In this document: positions 47,349 through 55,542 of the stretch, piece after piece
How positions within the stretch are numbered: the stretch's first letter is position 1
Layout: each line of letters opens with the position of its first letter
Origin: Mediterraneibacter gnavus ATCC 29149
GTDB lineage: Bacteria > Bacillota > Clostridia > Lachnospirales > Lachnospiraceae
Reading direction: 5' to 3'
Length of the DNA: 64,000 bases
Assembly: GCF_008121495.1 (NCBI RefSeq)
Contig: NZ_CP043051.1
Span: 620,001-684,000 of the forward strand
Notes under the pieces: generated by a model
The model's input: the letters and a program-made list of their open reading frames with translations, nothing else
Told to the model about the DNA's origin: nothing
Database searches by the model: none
Translations under genes and position numbers: made by a program

Positions 47349-48218
47349 TTACGCTTCTGCTTTTCCAACAGAGCCAAACAGCTCCATTTTTTCTTTTACA
47401 GTTGCCATGATTGCATCTGCGCCTGGTTTTAATAATTTACGTGGGTCGAATCCCTTTCCTTCCAGGTCTTTTCCAGCTTCGATATATTTGCGTGTTGCAT
47501 CTGCGAACGCAAGCTGGCACTCTGTATTTACATTGATCTTAGCAACTCCGAGGCTGATCGCTTTTTTGATCATGTCTTCCGGAATACCTGTACCACCGTG
47601 AAGAACCAGTGGCATATCTCCTGTCAGCTGCTGGATTGCATCCAGAGTCTCGAAGCTGAGTCCTTCCCAGTTCTCTGGATATTTTCCGTGGATGTTACCG
47701 ATTCCTGCTGCAAGGAAATTGATACCAAGATCAGCGATCATCTTACATTCCTGTGGATCTGCACATTCACCTTTTCCTACAACTCCGTCTTCTTCTCCAC
47801 CGATAGAACCAACTTCAGCTTCCAGAGACATTCCGTGCTCTTTTACAACTGCTACCAGTTCTTTTGTCTTTGCAATGTTTTCTTCGATCGGATAGTGAGA
47901 TCCATCAAACATGATAGAAGAAAATCCTGCTTCTACACATTTCATACATCCTTCGTAGCTGCCGTGATCCAGGTGAAGAGCAACCGGAACTGTGATGTTC
48001 ATCTCTTCTAACATTCCCTCTACCATACCTACTACAGTCTTGTATCCTGTCATATATTTTCCTGCACCTTCAGATACTCCCAGGATAACCGGTGATTTGC
48101 ATTCCTCTGCTACTGTCAGGATTGCTTTTGTCCACTCCAGGTTGTTGATGTTGAACTGTCCTACTGCATAATGACCTGCTTTTGCTTTCTGAAGCATTTC
48201 TGTTGCTGATACTAACAT
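47349..48218 (-). CDS. fba: Fructose-bisphosphate aldolase, class II
   Basis: A 289-residue zinc aldolase of glycolysis. Zinc and substrate motifs are present: VALHLDHGSYEGCMKCVEAG, SLEAEVGSIGGEEDG, LVLHGGTGIPEDMIKKA and AKINVNTECQLAF. The start is MLVSATEMLQKAK with GGAGGAG seven bases upstream, not the earlier in-frame ATG. It has its own promoter. Confidence 0.96.
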   Translation of the reverse strand: MLVSATEMLQKAKAGHYAVGQFNINNLEWTKAILTVAEECKSPVILGVSEGAGKYMTGYKTVVGMVEGMLEEMNITVPVALHLDHGSYEGCMKCVEAGFSSIMFDGSHYPIEENIAKTKELVAVVKEHGMSLEAEVGSIGGEEDGVVGKGECADPQECKMIADLGINFLAAGIGNIHGKYPENWEGLSFETLDAIQQLTGDMPLVLHGGTGIPEDMIKKAISLGVAKINVNTECQLAFADATRKYIEAGKDLEGKGFDPRKLLKPGADAIMATVKEKMELFGSVGKAEA

Positions 48219-48290
48219 ATTTTCTCCTCCAATTCTTTGCGCACAGCCGTCTGTGGCAGCGCATACTATAGGTTTCACTCTATGGCTTTC

Positions 48291-48319
48291 ATTATATCTT
48301 ATCTGCCATTAAAAGACAA
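48291..48319 (-). promoter_or_regulatory. Promoter of fba
   Basis: TTGTCT (48319-48314) and TATAAT (48296-48291) are 17 bases apart on the minus strand, giving a leader of about 65 bases. Confidence 0.65.
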
Positions 48320-48458
48320 TCTGTAATTATTACAATAAAACAAAGAATATACACAATTTCTTTGGCAGATTCTGTGATTTTTTTAACAAGACAGGAACCT
48401 CTCATTTACACTCCTGTCTTTCCTGTTTAAAAAGCTTCCGCGCCTCTGATATCATCTG

Positions 48459-48689
48459 TTGAATATGTTCATGCCGATAATCCATTTTATTCTGGCATAT
48501 AATTTTCAAACGGAGTATAATCTTTGTTTAATTGGGATGTTAAGTTTTATACTATTTGAAATATTCCATTATGAATATGCATATACATTATCTCAATGTT
48601 TCTTCTTGATTGGTATTCTTTATGCTATAGTAGAATATCTTACAAACAAGAAAATGTTGTTAGAAAAATTAAACAGATTACATCAATAA
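48459..48689 (+). CDS. Small AT-rich membrane protein, unknown, possibly mobile-element remnant
   Basis: A 76-residue frame, or 74 if begun at the second Met, with three hydrophobic segments (IHFILAYNF, LCLIGMLSFILFEIF, CFFLIGILYAIVEYL) and a basic end. Base composition is clearly more AT-rich than the neighbours, and no ribosome site is visible. A good terminator follows, which supports a transcribed unit. I do not recognise a family. It lies in the scar region beside an integrase relic. Confidence 0.4.
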   Translation: MNMFMPIIHFILAYNFQTEYNLCLIGMLSFILFEIFHYEYAYTLSQCFFLIGILYAIVEYLTNKKMLLEKLNRLHQ

Positions 48690-48700
48690 CTTATATGAGG

Positions 48701-48733
48701 CAGTAATTCCCTTAAAAGGAGTTACTGTTTTTT
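48701..48733 (+). terminator. Terminator after the small membrane frame
   Basis: CAGTAATTCC and GGAGTTACTG pair over ten bases with one G-T pair and a seven-base loop, followed by TTTTTT. Confidence 0.75.
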
Positions 48734-48985
48734 CATTCCTTATCGGACGGAGTTCGCCTGCCGCAGGCATGAATTACAGGATACTCGGATGGGTATACTA
48801 CTTTGAATTCTTTGTGAACTAAGGCTTTTGGGCAAATTATTTGCAGGTTAAATTTGTTTTGATTTTACGCTTGATACCCTACTTGATACCCTGCGCATAG
48901 ACATGGTTTCTTTAAAAAGCTTTTTGTACAACACAGTTTCCCACTGGAAGACAAAAAGACAATCAAACGATTATATAGAAAAATA
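48734..48985. other. Non-coding scar region
   Basis: No complete gene is visible. It contains the first copy of an imperfect 34-base repeat (48803-48836) and a decayed coding-like stretch in frame with the integrase relic (HGFFKKLF from about 48902), which lacks the conserved His-Arg block of intact integrases. Confidence 0.5.
48803..48836 (+). repeat. Imperfect direct repeat, copy 1
   Basis: The segment ending AAGGCTTTTGGGCAAA resembles 49187-49220, which ends AAGGCTTTTAGGCAAA; both are preceded by AATTC(T/C)TTG. The two copies flank the integrase relic. Confidence 0.5.
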
Positions 48986-49111
48986 AACTTGAATACCGTT
49001 CATGAAATGGTCGGTCATGCAGATGAACGAACAACTTTAGGAAACTACTGCTTTGACCGCAACACGGAAGTAGAAAAGGCTAATTTAATCGAAAAAGCTT
49101 CAGCTTGCTAA
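48986..49111 (+). pseudogene. C-terminal relic of a tyrosine recombinase (integrase)
   Basis: Forty-one codons encode NLNTVHEMVGHADERTTLGN followed by YCFDRNTEVEKANLIEKASAC and a stop. The pattern VGHADERTTLGNY with a Tyr about ten residues after the His is the end of phage/ICE-type integrases, including the catalytic Tyr. The catalytic Arg, His and Lys boxes upstream are lost. It lies 150 bases from the 3' end of tRNA-Glu, where such elements insert. It is a scar of a departed or decayed element. Confidence 0.75.
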
Positions 49112-49186
49112 AGTGTAATCAAGTGTAATCAAAAATTCAATCACAATTTCATACATCCACCAAGCACCAAGAAAATTTTTAAGGCT

Positions 49187-49220
49187 TCAAATTCCTTGAA
49201 AACAAAGGCTTTTAGGCAAA
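49187..49220 (+). repeat. Imperfect direct repeat, copy 2
   Basis: Second copy of the repeat at 48803-48836, ending AAGGCTTTTAGGCAAA, located between the integrase relic and the terminator of tRNA-Glu. Confidence 0.5.
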
Positions 49221-49248
49221 AAAATATCCGCAGAACTCTTCTGCGGAT
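49218..49248 (-). terminator. Terminator of tRNA-Glu
   Basis: ATCCGCAGAA and TTCTGCGGAT pair perfectly around CTC (49226-49248); on the minus strand the stem runs into TTTTTTT. Confidence 0.85.
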
Positions 49249-49261
49249 ACCCTTTCAAAAG

Positions 49262-49333
49262 TGACTCCAAGGGGAATCGAACCCCTGATTCCAGCGTGAG
49301 AGGCTAGCGTCTTAACCGCTTGACCATGGAGCC
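49262..49333 (-). tRNA. tRNA-Glu (CTC)
   Basis: A 72-base tRNA on the minus strand. The acceptor arms GGCTCCA and TGGAGTC pair with one G-T, the anticodon arm CTAGC-CTCTCAC-GCTGG has anticodon CTC, and the T arm is AGGGGTTCGATTCCCCT. CCA is not encoded. Its 3' end faces the integrase relic. Confidence 0.95.
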
Positions 49334-49427
49334 ATGTCCTCATCACTGCTTCAGTGATGACCGAGTTATATATTAGCATAGCTCCATAGGAATTGCAACC
49401 CCTTTTTTGAATTTTTTTTATTTTTTT

Positions 49428-50408
49428 CTATTTTTCTGAAATTTCTTCCGTTTCCAGCCCTACTTCTTCCAGAATCTGTGTATTCTCGATTCTTCCTTTC
49501 ACAGACAACTGCTGGATCATCTGGGATTTTACCATAATCCGCATCCCCTGCTTCCAGTTACGGATATCGACACAGTCATGTTCTCCGCCAAACTCTCCAT
49601 CCAGCGTCCAGGGAATCTCCTCAATCGATTCGAACTTCACTTCTTTGGCTTTAAAGGAATACATATGAGCAGAATCAATCTGCTTGATTAAAAGAGAGGC
49701 CACGATCTCATTCAGCTCGATTGGATTTTTCGGAGTCTTGATCAGTGTCACTTCAAATTCTCCGTCATCAAAGATGACCTCTTTTCCGACAATCCCCTTG
49801 AATCCTCCGACAGAACGTGAATTTGTCACCATTCCGAATACAAAATCATCCTCTATTGTCTCTCCGTCATGTGTAATCTTAATATGATAAGACGGAATAT
49901 TAAACAGACGTTTTGTTCCCTCCAGCACATAGGCCAGATGACCCAAAACATTTTTCACACTCTGTTTTGTCTCATAAGAAACATCTGTAAACAGACCAAA
50001 TGCGGCTATATATACAAAATAATCGTCATTGAACACTCCTACGTCACACGGGAAAGGAACCCCGTTTGCCGCCGTATCTGCGGCTTCCAGCAGATCCTTC
50101 GAAATGTGCAGGCTGTTTGCAAAATCATTGGTCGTTCCCGTGGGAATATATCCGATCGGGACCGGGTCTTTACGTCTCGCCATTGCAGTCACAACCTCAT
50201 CCAGAGTCCCGTCTCCTCCGCTGCACACAACCACATCATAGCTTTCGGTATAAGATTCTGCCTTTGCCATGGCATCATGATAACACTGCGTCGGATATAC
50301 GGTCACCTCATATCCGGCTTTTACAAAAATATCCAATACATCTGATAACTTTGGTTTTAATACCCCTGTTCCCGCATTCGGATTGTATATGAACAGCATC
50401 TTTTTCAT
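49428..50408 (-). CDS. Diacylglycerol kinase family lipid kinase (YegS/DgkB-like)
   Basis: A 326-residue enzyme with the DAGK catalytic domain: FIYNPNAGTG near the start, VVVCSGGDGTLDEVV (ATP loop), IGYIPTGTTNDFANSL and DVGVFNDDYFVYIAAFGLF. It would phosphorylate diacylglycerol or a related lipid at the inner membrane face. The start is MKKMLFIYNP, with GGGAGAG upstream. It is the last gene downstream of crh, about 70 bases away, and may be in the same transcript. Confidence 0.88.
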   Translation of the reverse strand: MKKMLFIYNPNAGTGVLKPKLSDVLDIFVKAGYEVTVYPTQCYHDAMAKAESYTESYDVVVCSGGDGTLDEVVTAMARRKDPVPIGYIPTGTTNDFANSLHISKDLLEAADTAANGVPFPCDVGVFNDDYFVYIAAFGLFTDVSYETKQSVKNVLGHLAYVLEGTKRLFNIPSYHIKITHDGETIEDDFVFGMVTNSRSVGGFKGIVGKEVIFDDGEFEVTLIKTPKNPIELNEIVASLLIKQIDSAHMYSFKAKEVKFESIEEIPWTLDGEFGGEHDCVDIRNWKQGMRIMVKSQMIQQLSVKGRIENTQILEEVGLETEEISEK

Positions 50409-50476
50409 ATTGCTCTCTCCCGTCTTTCTATTCTTGAAAGGGCTGTGCCTACGCACAGCCCCCTTTACTACATCAT

Positions 50477-50734
50477 CTATTTTGTCTTTTTCAAAAAAGT
50501 CTTAATTCCTTCTGCAGCCTTTTCTTCATCTTCGCCTTCCGCAACAACTGTCACTTCATCACCTTCCTGAAGAGCAAGACTCATCATTCCCATAATACTT
50601 TTTGCATTGATCTTTTTGTTGTCCACCTGAATGTAGACTTTGCTGGCGTACTGGCTTGCCTCCTGTACCAACAAAGCAATCGGTCTGCCTTCAATTCCAT
50701 CTTCATGCCCTACAATAACCGGTGTTTCAATCAT
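50477..50734 (-). CDS. crh: HPr-like protein lacking the active His (Crh-like)
   Basis: An 85-residue HPr-fold protein. HPr has the phosphorylated His15 in G-L-H-A-R-P; here the segment is EDGIEGRPIALL, with Glu in that place, so it should not pass phosphate in the PTS. The regulatory Ser46 region is kept, KKINAKSIMGMMSLAL. In Bacillus Crh has Gln15 and Ser46 and serves carbon catabolite repression with CcpA. The context, rapZ-whiA-crh, matches the Bacillus yvcJ-yvcK-yvcL-crh locus. GGAGG precedes the ATG; it overlaps whiA by eight bases. Whether HprK phosphorylates it is unknown. Confidence 0.85.
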   Translation of the reverse strand: MIETPVIVGHEDGIEGRPIALLVQEASQYASKVYIQVDNKKINAKSIMGMMSLALQEGDEVTVVAEGEDEEKAAEGIKTFLKKTK

Positions 50735-51689
50735 AATAATCCTCCTTGTTTTGCCTTTCCTTTTCTGCCAGATCACTTAATTTTCTTAATCTGTGATTTA
50801 CCCCGGATTTGCCGACAGGCGGCGATAAGAGTTCCCCTAACTCTTTTAATGTTGCATCCGGATGTGAAAGACGTGCATATGCCACTTCTCTTAGTCCCTC
50901 TGCCAGTTTTTCAAGCCCCATGTTATCCCTGAGATACGTAATATCTTCCAACTGCTTTACAGCTGCAGAGACGGTCTTGTTAATATTGGCAGTTTCACAA
51001 TTCACCTTACGGTTCACTGTATTGCGCATATCCTTTAAGATTCTGATATTCTCCAGTTCCATCAGAGAAACATGCGCCTCCATAATATTTAAAATATCTG
51101 CTATCTGATCGCCCTCTTTTAAATACACTACGTATGACTTTTTCCTTCGTACGATCTTCGCATCCATGGAAAAATCACACATCAGTCTCTGAATCTGCTT
51201 TGCCATCACATCCGAATCGCACACAATCTCAAAATGATAGGATTTATTCGGATCACTCATGGAACCAGCCCCAAGGAAGGCTCCCCGCAAAAACGCACGA
51301 CGACAGCATGGCTGCTGTACAATAAGGGGACTGACAATATGAAACTCTTCGAATCCACCTCTGTGCTCCTCCAAAAGCTTTGCTGCCTGAAGGACACGCA
51401 GTGCATCTTCATGCCGGACTATCATCACAGAATAGACCGCACTTTGTTTCTCTATATTCCTTCGGATAGAGATATCAGCTTCTATATTAAATGTTTTTCG
51501 AATCAATGTAAAGACTTTTCTTGCAACAGCCAGATTTTCCGTATTGATTTTTACTCCGTACTGATTAAAACTGTTGATCGTCACTGCCCCGCACATCCCG
51601 ATCAAGGCTGCAATTTCTGCAATCTGACAGTGTCTTGCGCTGCTCCACTGCTGCGAAAGCTCTTCTTTTACTTTTCCTGAAAATGACAT
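50727..51689 (-). CDS. whiA: DNA-binding protein WhiA
   Basis: A 320-residue protein with an N-terminal LAGLIDADG-like homing-endonuclease fold (FSGKVKEELSQQWS, RRAFLRGAFLGAGSMSDPNKSYHFEI) and a C-terminal helix-turn-helix (LREVAYARLSHPDATLKELGELLSPPVGKSGVNHRLRKL). WhiA acts in cell division and sporulation in Gram-positive bacteria. It lies between rapZ and crh; the yvcK gene found there in Bacillus is missing. Confidence 0.95.
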   Translation of the reverse strand: MSFSGKVKEELSQQWSSARHCQIAEIAALIGMCGAVTINSFNQYGVKINTENLAVARKVFTLIRKTFNIEADISIRRNIEKQSAVYSVMIVRHEDALRVLQAAKLLEEHRGGFEEFHIVSPLIVQQPCCRRAFLRGAFLGAGSMSDPNKSYHFEIVCDSDVMAKQIQRLMCDFSMDAKIVRRKKSYVVYLKEGDQIADILNIMEAHVSLMELENIRILKDMRNTVNRKVNCETANINKTVSAAVKQLEDITYLRDNMGLEKLAEGLREVAYARLSHPDATLKELGELLSPPVGKSGVNHRLRKLSDLAEKERQNKEDYYD

Positions 51690-51701
51690 CGTGTATACCT
51701 G

Positions 51702-52580
51702 CTATTTTCCCTTTCTGATGGCATCCTTCTCAATATCTCTGTGTTCAATGCGAACCCCGTAATTCTCCCGTACTTCCAGGTACTGATACAATGCGTTGGC
51801 AAGTGTAACAGAACGGTGTTTTCCGCCTGTACACCCGACTGCAACAACAAGCTGGTTCTTCCCTTCCAGAATATAATTCGGAATCAGAAAATCCATCATC
51901 TGGCTCAATTGTCTGAAAAATTCCTGCGCCTTATCACTCTTCATCACATAATCTCTGACCTCTGCCTCATTGCCGGTCTTTGCGCGTAATTCTTCTATAT
52001 AATAGGGATTCGGAAGAAACCGGACATCAAATACAAGATCCGCATCCTGTGGAATACCATACTTAAATCCAAAGGACATTACCGTGATATACAGATTTTT
52101 AAAATCCTTGCCCTTTACAAAAATCTTTTCCAGTTCCACGCGAAGCTCTCTTGTCAGCATTTTGCTCGTATCCAGAATAAACGTCGCGCGAATCTTTAAA
52201 AATGCGATTTCCTCCCGCTCTTTGGCAATTCCTCTGTCAATATGTCCCGCGCCTCCCAGAGGATGCTGTCTTCTTGTTTCTTTATAACGCTTCAAAAGGA
52301 CATCATTTCCGGCATCCAGAAACAAGATTTCATAATGGATCCCGCTTTCATCCAGTTCTTTTAAGTATCCCTCTAACCCCCGAAATGCCTGTCCGCCTCT
52401 GATATCGATTCCCACTGCCGCCTGATTCAGCTTGGAATCCGGCATGGCGATCATCTCTGCAAATTTAGGCAAAAGCGGCACCGGAAGATTGTCCACACAA
52501 AAGTATCCCATATCCTCCAACATCTTCAGCGCTGTAGATTTTCCAGCCCCCGACATTCCTGTAACAATGACAAACCTCAT
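51702..52580 (-). CDS. rapZ: RNase adapter/nucleotide-binding protein RapZ (YvcJ)
   Basis: A 292-residue P-loop protein: Walker A VTGMSGAGKSTALKML, VDNLPVPLLPKF, Walker B-like DIRGG and LFLDAGNDVLLKRYKETRRQHPL, and a C-terminal domain with GCTGGKHRSVTLAN. In Bacillus YvcJ hydrolyses GTP; in E. coli RapZ controls GlmZ small RNA. Its four-base gap after murB and overlap-like spacing to whiA indicate one operon. Confidence 0.95.
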   Translation of the reverse strand: MRFVIVTGMSGAGKSTALKMLEDMGYFCVDNLPVPLLPKFAEMIAMPDSKLNQAAVGIDIRGGQAFRGLEGYLKELDESGIHYEILFLDAGNDVLLKRYKETRRQHPLGGAGHIDRGIAKEREEIAFLKIRATFILDTSKMLTRELRVELEKIFVKGKDFKNLYITVMSFGFKYGIPQDADLVFDVRFLPNPYYIEELRAKTGNEAEVRDYVMKSDKAQEFFRQLSQMMDFLIPNYILEGKNQLVVAVGCTGGKHRSVTLANALYQYLEVRENYGVRIEHRDIEKDAIRKGK

Positions 52581-52583
52581 AAT

Positions 52584-53483
52584 TTAAAATTCTCCTATCC
52601 GTTTCACTTCTGTCTCCAGATGTACTCCAAACTTCTCTTTCACGGTCTCCTGTACGTGCTCGATCAACGACAGAACATCCTTTGCAGACGCATTACCGCG
52701 GTTGATCACAAATCCTGAATGCTTCTCGGAAATCTGGGCATCCCCAACCGAATAGCCTTTCAGTCCGCTGTCCTGAATAAGCTTGCCCGCAAAATAGCCT
52801 TCCGGTCTCTTAAATGTACTTCCCGCACTGGCATACTCCAGTGGCTGCTTTGTGATTCTGCGCTCCTTCAGGTCATCCATATACGCTTTGATTTCCTCAG
52901 GATTGCCTTTTTCGAGTGCGATCGTTGCGCCCAGAACTGTATACCCTTTTGTCGCCACAACACTTGTTCTGTAACCCAGTTCCAGTTCTTCCAGAGATAA
53001 GGTCAAAAATTCTCCTTCCGGAGTCAGTACATCCGCACTTTCCAGTACATGCTTCATCTCTCCGCCATACGCCCCGGCGTTCATCATCACTGCTCCGCCA
53101 AGAGTTCCCGGTATCCCGGATGCAAACTCAAATCCGGTCAGACTGTTTGAAAGTGCCTGTGCTGCAATCTTTGACAACAGGGCTCCCGCCTGCGCATAGA
53201 TCTTATTTTCCTCTGTCCGGATCTCATTCATCCGTTTGCAGATCTGGATCACAACTCCCCGATATCCTTTATCTCCTACCAGAAGATTGCTTCCATTTCC
53301 TAATATATAATATGGAATCTGTTCTCTCTTACAAAGAAGCAGAATCTCTCTTATCTCATCCTTTGACTGCACTGTCACAAAATAATCCGCCGGACCTCCG
53401 ATACGAAATGTCGTATGCTTCTTCATCGGCTCATCTCTCAATACATTCTCTTCCCCTGAAATCTTACATAATTGTTTATACAC
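52584..53483 (-). CDS. murB: UDP-N-acetylenolpyruvoylglucosamine reductase
   Basis: A 299-residue FAD enzyme of peptidoglycan precursor synthesis. FAD-binding motifs PMKKHTTFRIGGPADYFV, YYILGNGSNLLVGDKGYRGVV, FASGIPGTLGGAVMMNAGAYG and the substrate region GYRTSV, RPEGYFAGKLIQDSGLKG, ISEKHSGFVIN are present. I set the start at GTG 53483 with GGAG upstream, giving the usual 300-residue length; the longer open frame to 53699 adds an unrelated hydrophobic leader and overlaps the divergent promoter. Confidence 0.92.
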   Translation of the reverse strand: MYKQLCKISGEENVLRDEPMKKHTTFRIGGPADYFVTVQSKDEIREILLLCKREQIPYYILGNGSNLLVGDKGYRGVVIQICKRMNEIRTEENKIYAQAGALLSKIAAQALSNSLTGFEFASGIPGTLGGAVMMNAGAYGGEMKHVLESADVLTPEGEFLTLSLEELELGYRTSVVATKGYTVLGATIALEKGNPEEIKAYMDDLKERRITKQPLEYASAGSTFKRPEGYFAGKLIQDSGLKGYSVGDAQISEKHSGFVINRGNASAKDVLSLIEHVQETVKEKFGVHLETEVKRIGEF

Positions 53484-53587
53484 CCTGTGCTCATCTCCAT
53501 TTCTGTTCTTGTTTTTTCTTTCACCATCATACAACAACCTTCCCGCAAAGTAAAGCGTACATTCGCACATTCCTCCCTCCCCATTGC

Positions 53588-53616
53588 TTGCAAAATCCGG
53601 CAAAATGATGTATAGT
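53588..53616 (+). promoter_or_regulatory. Promoter of the CorC-like gene
   Basis: TTGCAA (53588-53593) and TATAGT (53611-53616) are spaced by 17 bases, about 60 bases before the start codon. Confidence 0.65.
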
Positions 53617-53675
53617 AATAAATACCTGTATATCAATAGAGGGAACATTTTTAACAAAAGGAGTGAACAACACAA

Positions 53676-54962
53676 TTGGACTCGAGTGATACTTTCCAAT
53701 TTATAATTCTTGTTATCTTATTATTACTATCGGCATTCTTTTCATCTGCAGAAACTGCACTGATGACAGTCAACAAAATCCGACTGCGTTCTCTTGCAGA
53801 TGACGGCAACCGGCGTGCAGCTTTGGTGCTGGATACAACCGAAAAGCATACTTCCAAAATGCTGAGTGCCATTCTGATCGGTAATAATATCGTCAATATT
53901 TCCGCATCTTCCTTATCAGCAACACTGGCTTATTCATTCGGCGGTTATATGGTAAGTATTGCAACTGCGATCCTGACGGTTGCGATTCTGGTATTCGGTG
54001 AGATCACCCCGAAGAATTTTGCCACGATACATGCAGAGAAGATTTCTCTTGCTTATATTCCGATTATACGCTTTTTCATGTTTATTATGACTCCGATCAT
54101 CTTTTTGATCGATTTATTTTCCAGAGGCTTTATGTTTCTGCTTCGTGTAGATCCAAATGCCAGAAATAATGCGATGACAGAAGACGAACTTCGAACGATC
54201 GTGGATGTCAGCCATGAGGACGGCGTCATCGAATCTGAAGAAAAAGAGATGATCTACAACGTGTTTGATCTCGGAGACGTAAAAGCAAAAGAAGTCATGG
54301 TTCCGCGTGTCCACGTTGCATTTGCCGATGTGAACAGCAGCTACCGCGAACTCATTGAGATTTTCAAAGAATATAAGTTTACGAGACTTCCGGTATACGA
54401 AGATACGACCGACAACGTCATCGGTACCATCAATATGAAAGATCTGCTTCTGTTTGAAGATAAAGCAAACTTTCAGGTACGCAACATTTTGAGAGAAGCT
54501 TACTTCACCTATGAATATAAGAATATTTCTGAGCTTCTGGTTGAAATGCGCGATGCCAAGTTCAATATTGCCATTGTACTGGACGAGTATGGAGAGACTG
54601 CGGGTATCATTACTCTGGAAGATGTTCTGGAGGAGATTGTAGGTGAGATCCGCGATGAATACGATGAAGCAGAAGAAGAGCTGATCCAGAAAGTCAATGA
54701 TCAGGAATATATTGTAGAAGGTTCTATGAATCTGGATGACCTCAATGACAATCTCGGAACAGAACTGGAATCTGAAGATTATGACTCTCTCGGAGGATTT
54801 ATCATTGAGCATCTGGACAGACTTCCGGAAGTTGGAGATCATATCACGACTGAAGATCAGATTCGCCTTGTAGTCGAAAAACTGGACAAAAACCGTATCG
54901 AAACTGTTCATGTGTATCTGCCTCCAAAAGCAGATTCCGGACTCGAGGAAAACGACAACTGA
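53676..54962 (+). CDS. CNNM/CorC-type membrane protein with CBS pair
   Basis: A 428-residue protein of the HlyC/CorC family. Residues 1-190 are a DUF21/CNNM membrane domain (LSAFFSSAETALMTVNKIRLRSL; FGEITPKNFATIHAEK), followed by two CBS domains (KAKEVMVPRVHVAFADVN to about residue 330; YGETAGIITLEDVLEEIVGEI) and the C-terminal CorC_HlyC transport-associated domain (YDSLGGFIIEHLDRLPEVGD). It is linked to magnesium or cobalt homeostasis in relatives. The start codon is TTG with AAAGGAG 12 bases upstream, slightly long spacing. Confidence 0.92.
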   Translation: MDSSDTFQFIILVILLLLSAFFSSAETALMTVNKIRLRSLADDGNRRAALVLDTTEKHTSKMLSAILIGNNIVNISASSLSATLAYSFGGYMVSIATAILTVAILVFGEITPKNFATIHAEKISLAYIPIIRFFMFIMTPIIFLIDLFSRGFMFLLRVDPNARNNAMTEDELRTIVDVSHEDGVIESEEKEMIYNVFDLGDVKAKEVMVPRVHVAFADVNSSYRELIEIFKEYKFTRLPVYEDTTDNVIGTINMKDLLLFEDKANFQVRNILREAYFTYEYKNISELLVEMRDAKFNIAIVLDEYGETAGIITLEDVLEEIVGEIRDEYDEAEEELIQKVNDQEYIVEGSMNLDDLNDNLGTELESEDYDSLGGFIIEHLDRLPEVGDHITTEDQIRLVVEKLDKNRIETVHVYLPPKADSGLEENDN

Positions 54963-54974
54963 TTTTAATACTAC

Positions 54975-55025
54975 AAAGGACGACTGGTTTTGAACAATCA
55001 TTCCAAAACCAGTCGTCCTTTTTCC
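54975..55025 (+). terminator. Terminator of the CorC-like gene
   Basis: AAAGGACGACTGGTTTTG and CAAAACCAGTCGTCCTTT form a perfect 18-base stem with an 11-base loop, running into a T run. Confidence 0.92.
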
Positions 55026-55063
55026 CCAATGTAATTTCCATCACAACAGAAAGGATGTATACG

Positions 55064-55531
55064 ATGAAAGATTTATCTGATTTCTGCCCTGAATTTCAGG
55101 AAGCAGCTGCTTATTACGCAAGTTTAAACACACCTTCCGACCAGGCGATCCTGGTGGAATTTTTACGGGAGACCCAGGATATCTTTGGCTGTATCCCCAA
55201 TGATGCCAAAGAACAGATTGCATCGATCATGCAGGTAAAGCCTGCCCTGATCGATACTCTCATCCGGCTTTATCCGAGTCTTTCCAGCCAGACTTATCAA
55301 AAAGAAATTATTTTGTGTACGGGAAGCACCTGCAGCAGCAAACAATCTGCCCTGCTTTTAAGAAAACTGGAGCAAAAGCTTCAGATCCGACAGGGAGAGG
55401 TAACTTCTGACGGCACTTACCTTCTGCGTACTCAAAAATGTTTTAAACAATGCGGACAAGGTCCTAATATGAAAGTCGGTGATAAGATGTACCACCATGT
55501 AACTGCCGAACTCATCGATCAGCTGTTTTAG
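55064..55531 (+). CDS. NuoE-like thioredoxin-fold [2Fe-2S] protein
   Basis: A 155-residue protein with the helical N-terminus and thioredoxin-like ferredoxin domain of the NADH dehydrogenase 24-kDa family. The four cluster ligands are in CTGSTC (spacing of four) and CFKQCGQGPNM (spacing of three). The start is the second ATG, with AAAGGA eight bases upstream. In Clostridia such subunits belong to bifurcating hydrogenases or formate dehydrogenases (HydA/NuoE, NuoF), but no NuoF partner lies in this window. It stands alone between a terminator and a convergent gene. Confidence 0.82.
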   Translation: MKDLSDFCPEFQEAAAYYASLNTPSDQAILVEFLRETQDIFGCIPNDAKEQIASIMQVKPALIDTLIRLYPSLSSQTYQKEIILCTGSTCSSKQSALLLRKLEQKLQIRQGEVTSDGTYLLRTQKCFKQCGQGPNMKVGDKMYHHVTAELIDQLF

Positions 55532-55542
55532 GCCTGCTGTTT

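Noticed and set aside
48388-48420. AAGACAGGA/TCCTGTCTT inverted repeat upstream of the small membrane frame
   Set aside because: No T run follows on either strand and no gene ends next to it, so I did not call it a terminator.
53484-53699. MurB start at 53699 with a hydrophobic leader
   Set aside because: It would add about 70 unrelated residues and run through the promoter of the divergent gene; the GTG start gives the normal family length.
54114-55001. Minus-strand frame of 295 codons within the CorC-like gene
   Set aside because: Shadow of the plus-strand CorC gene, whose CNNM and CBS motifs are clear.
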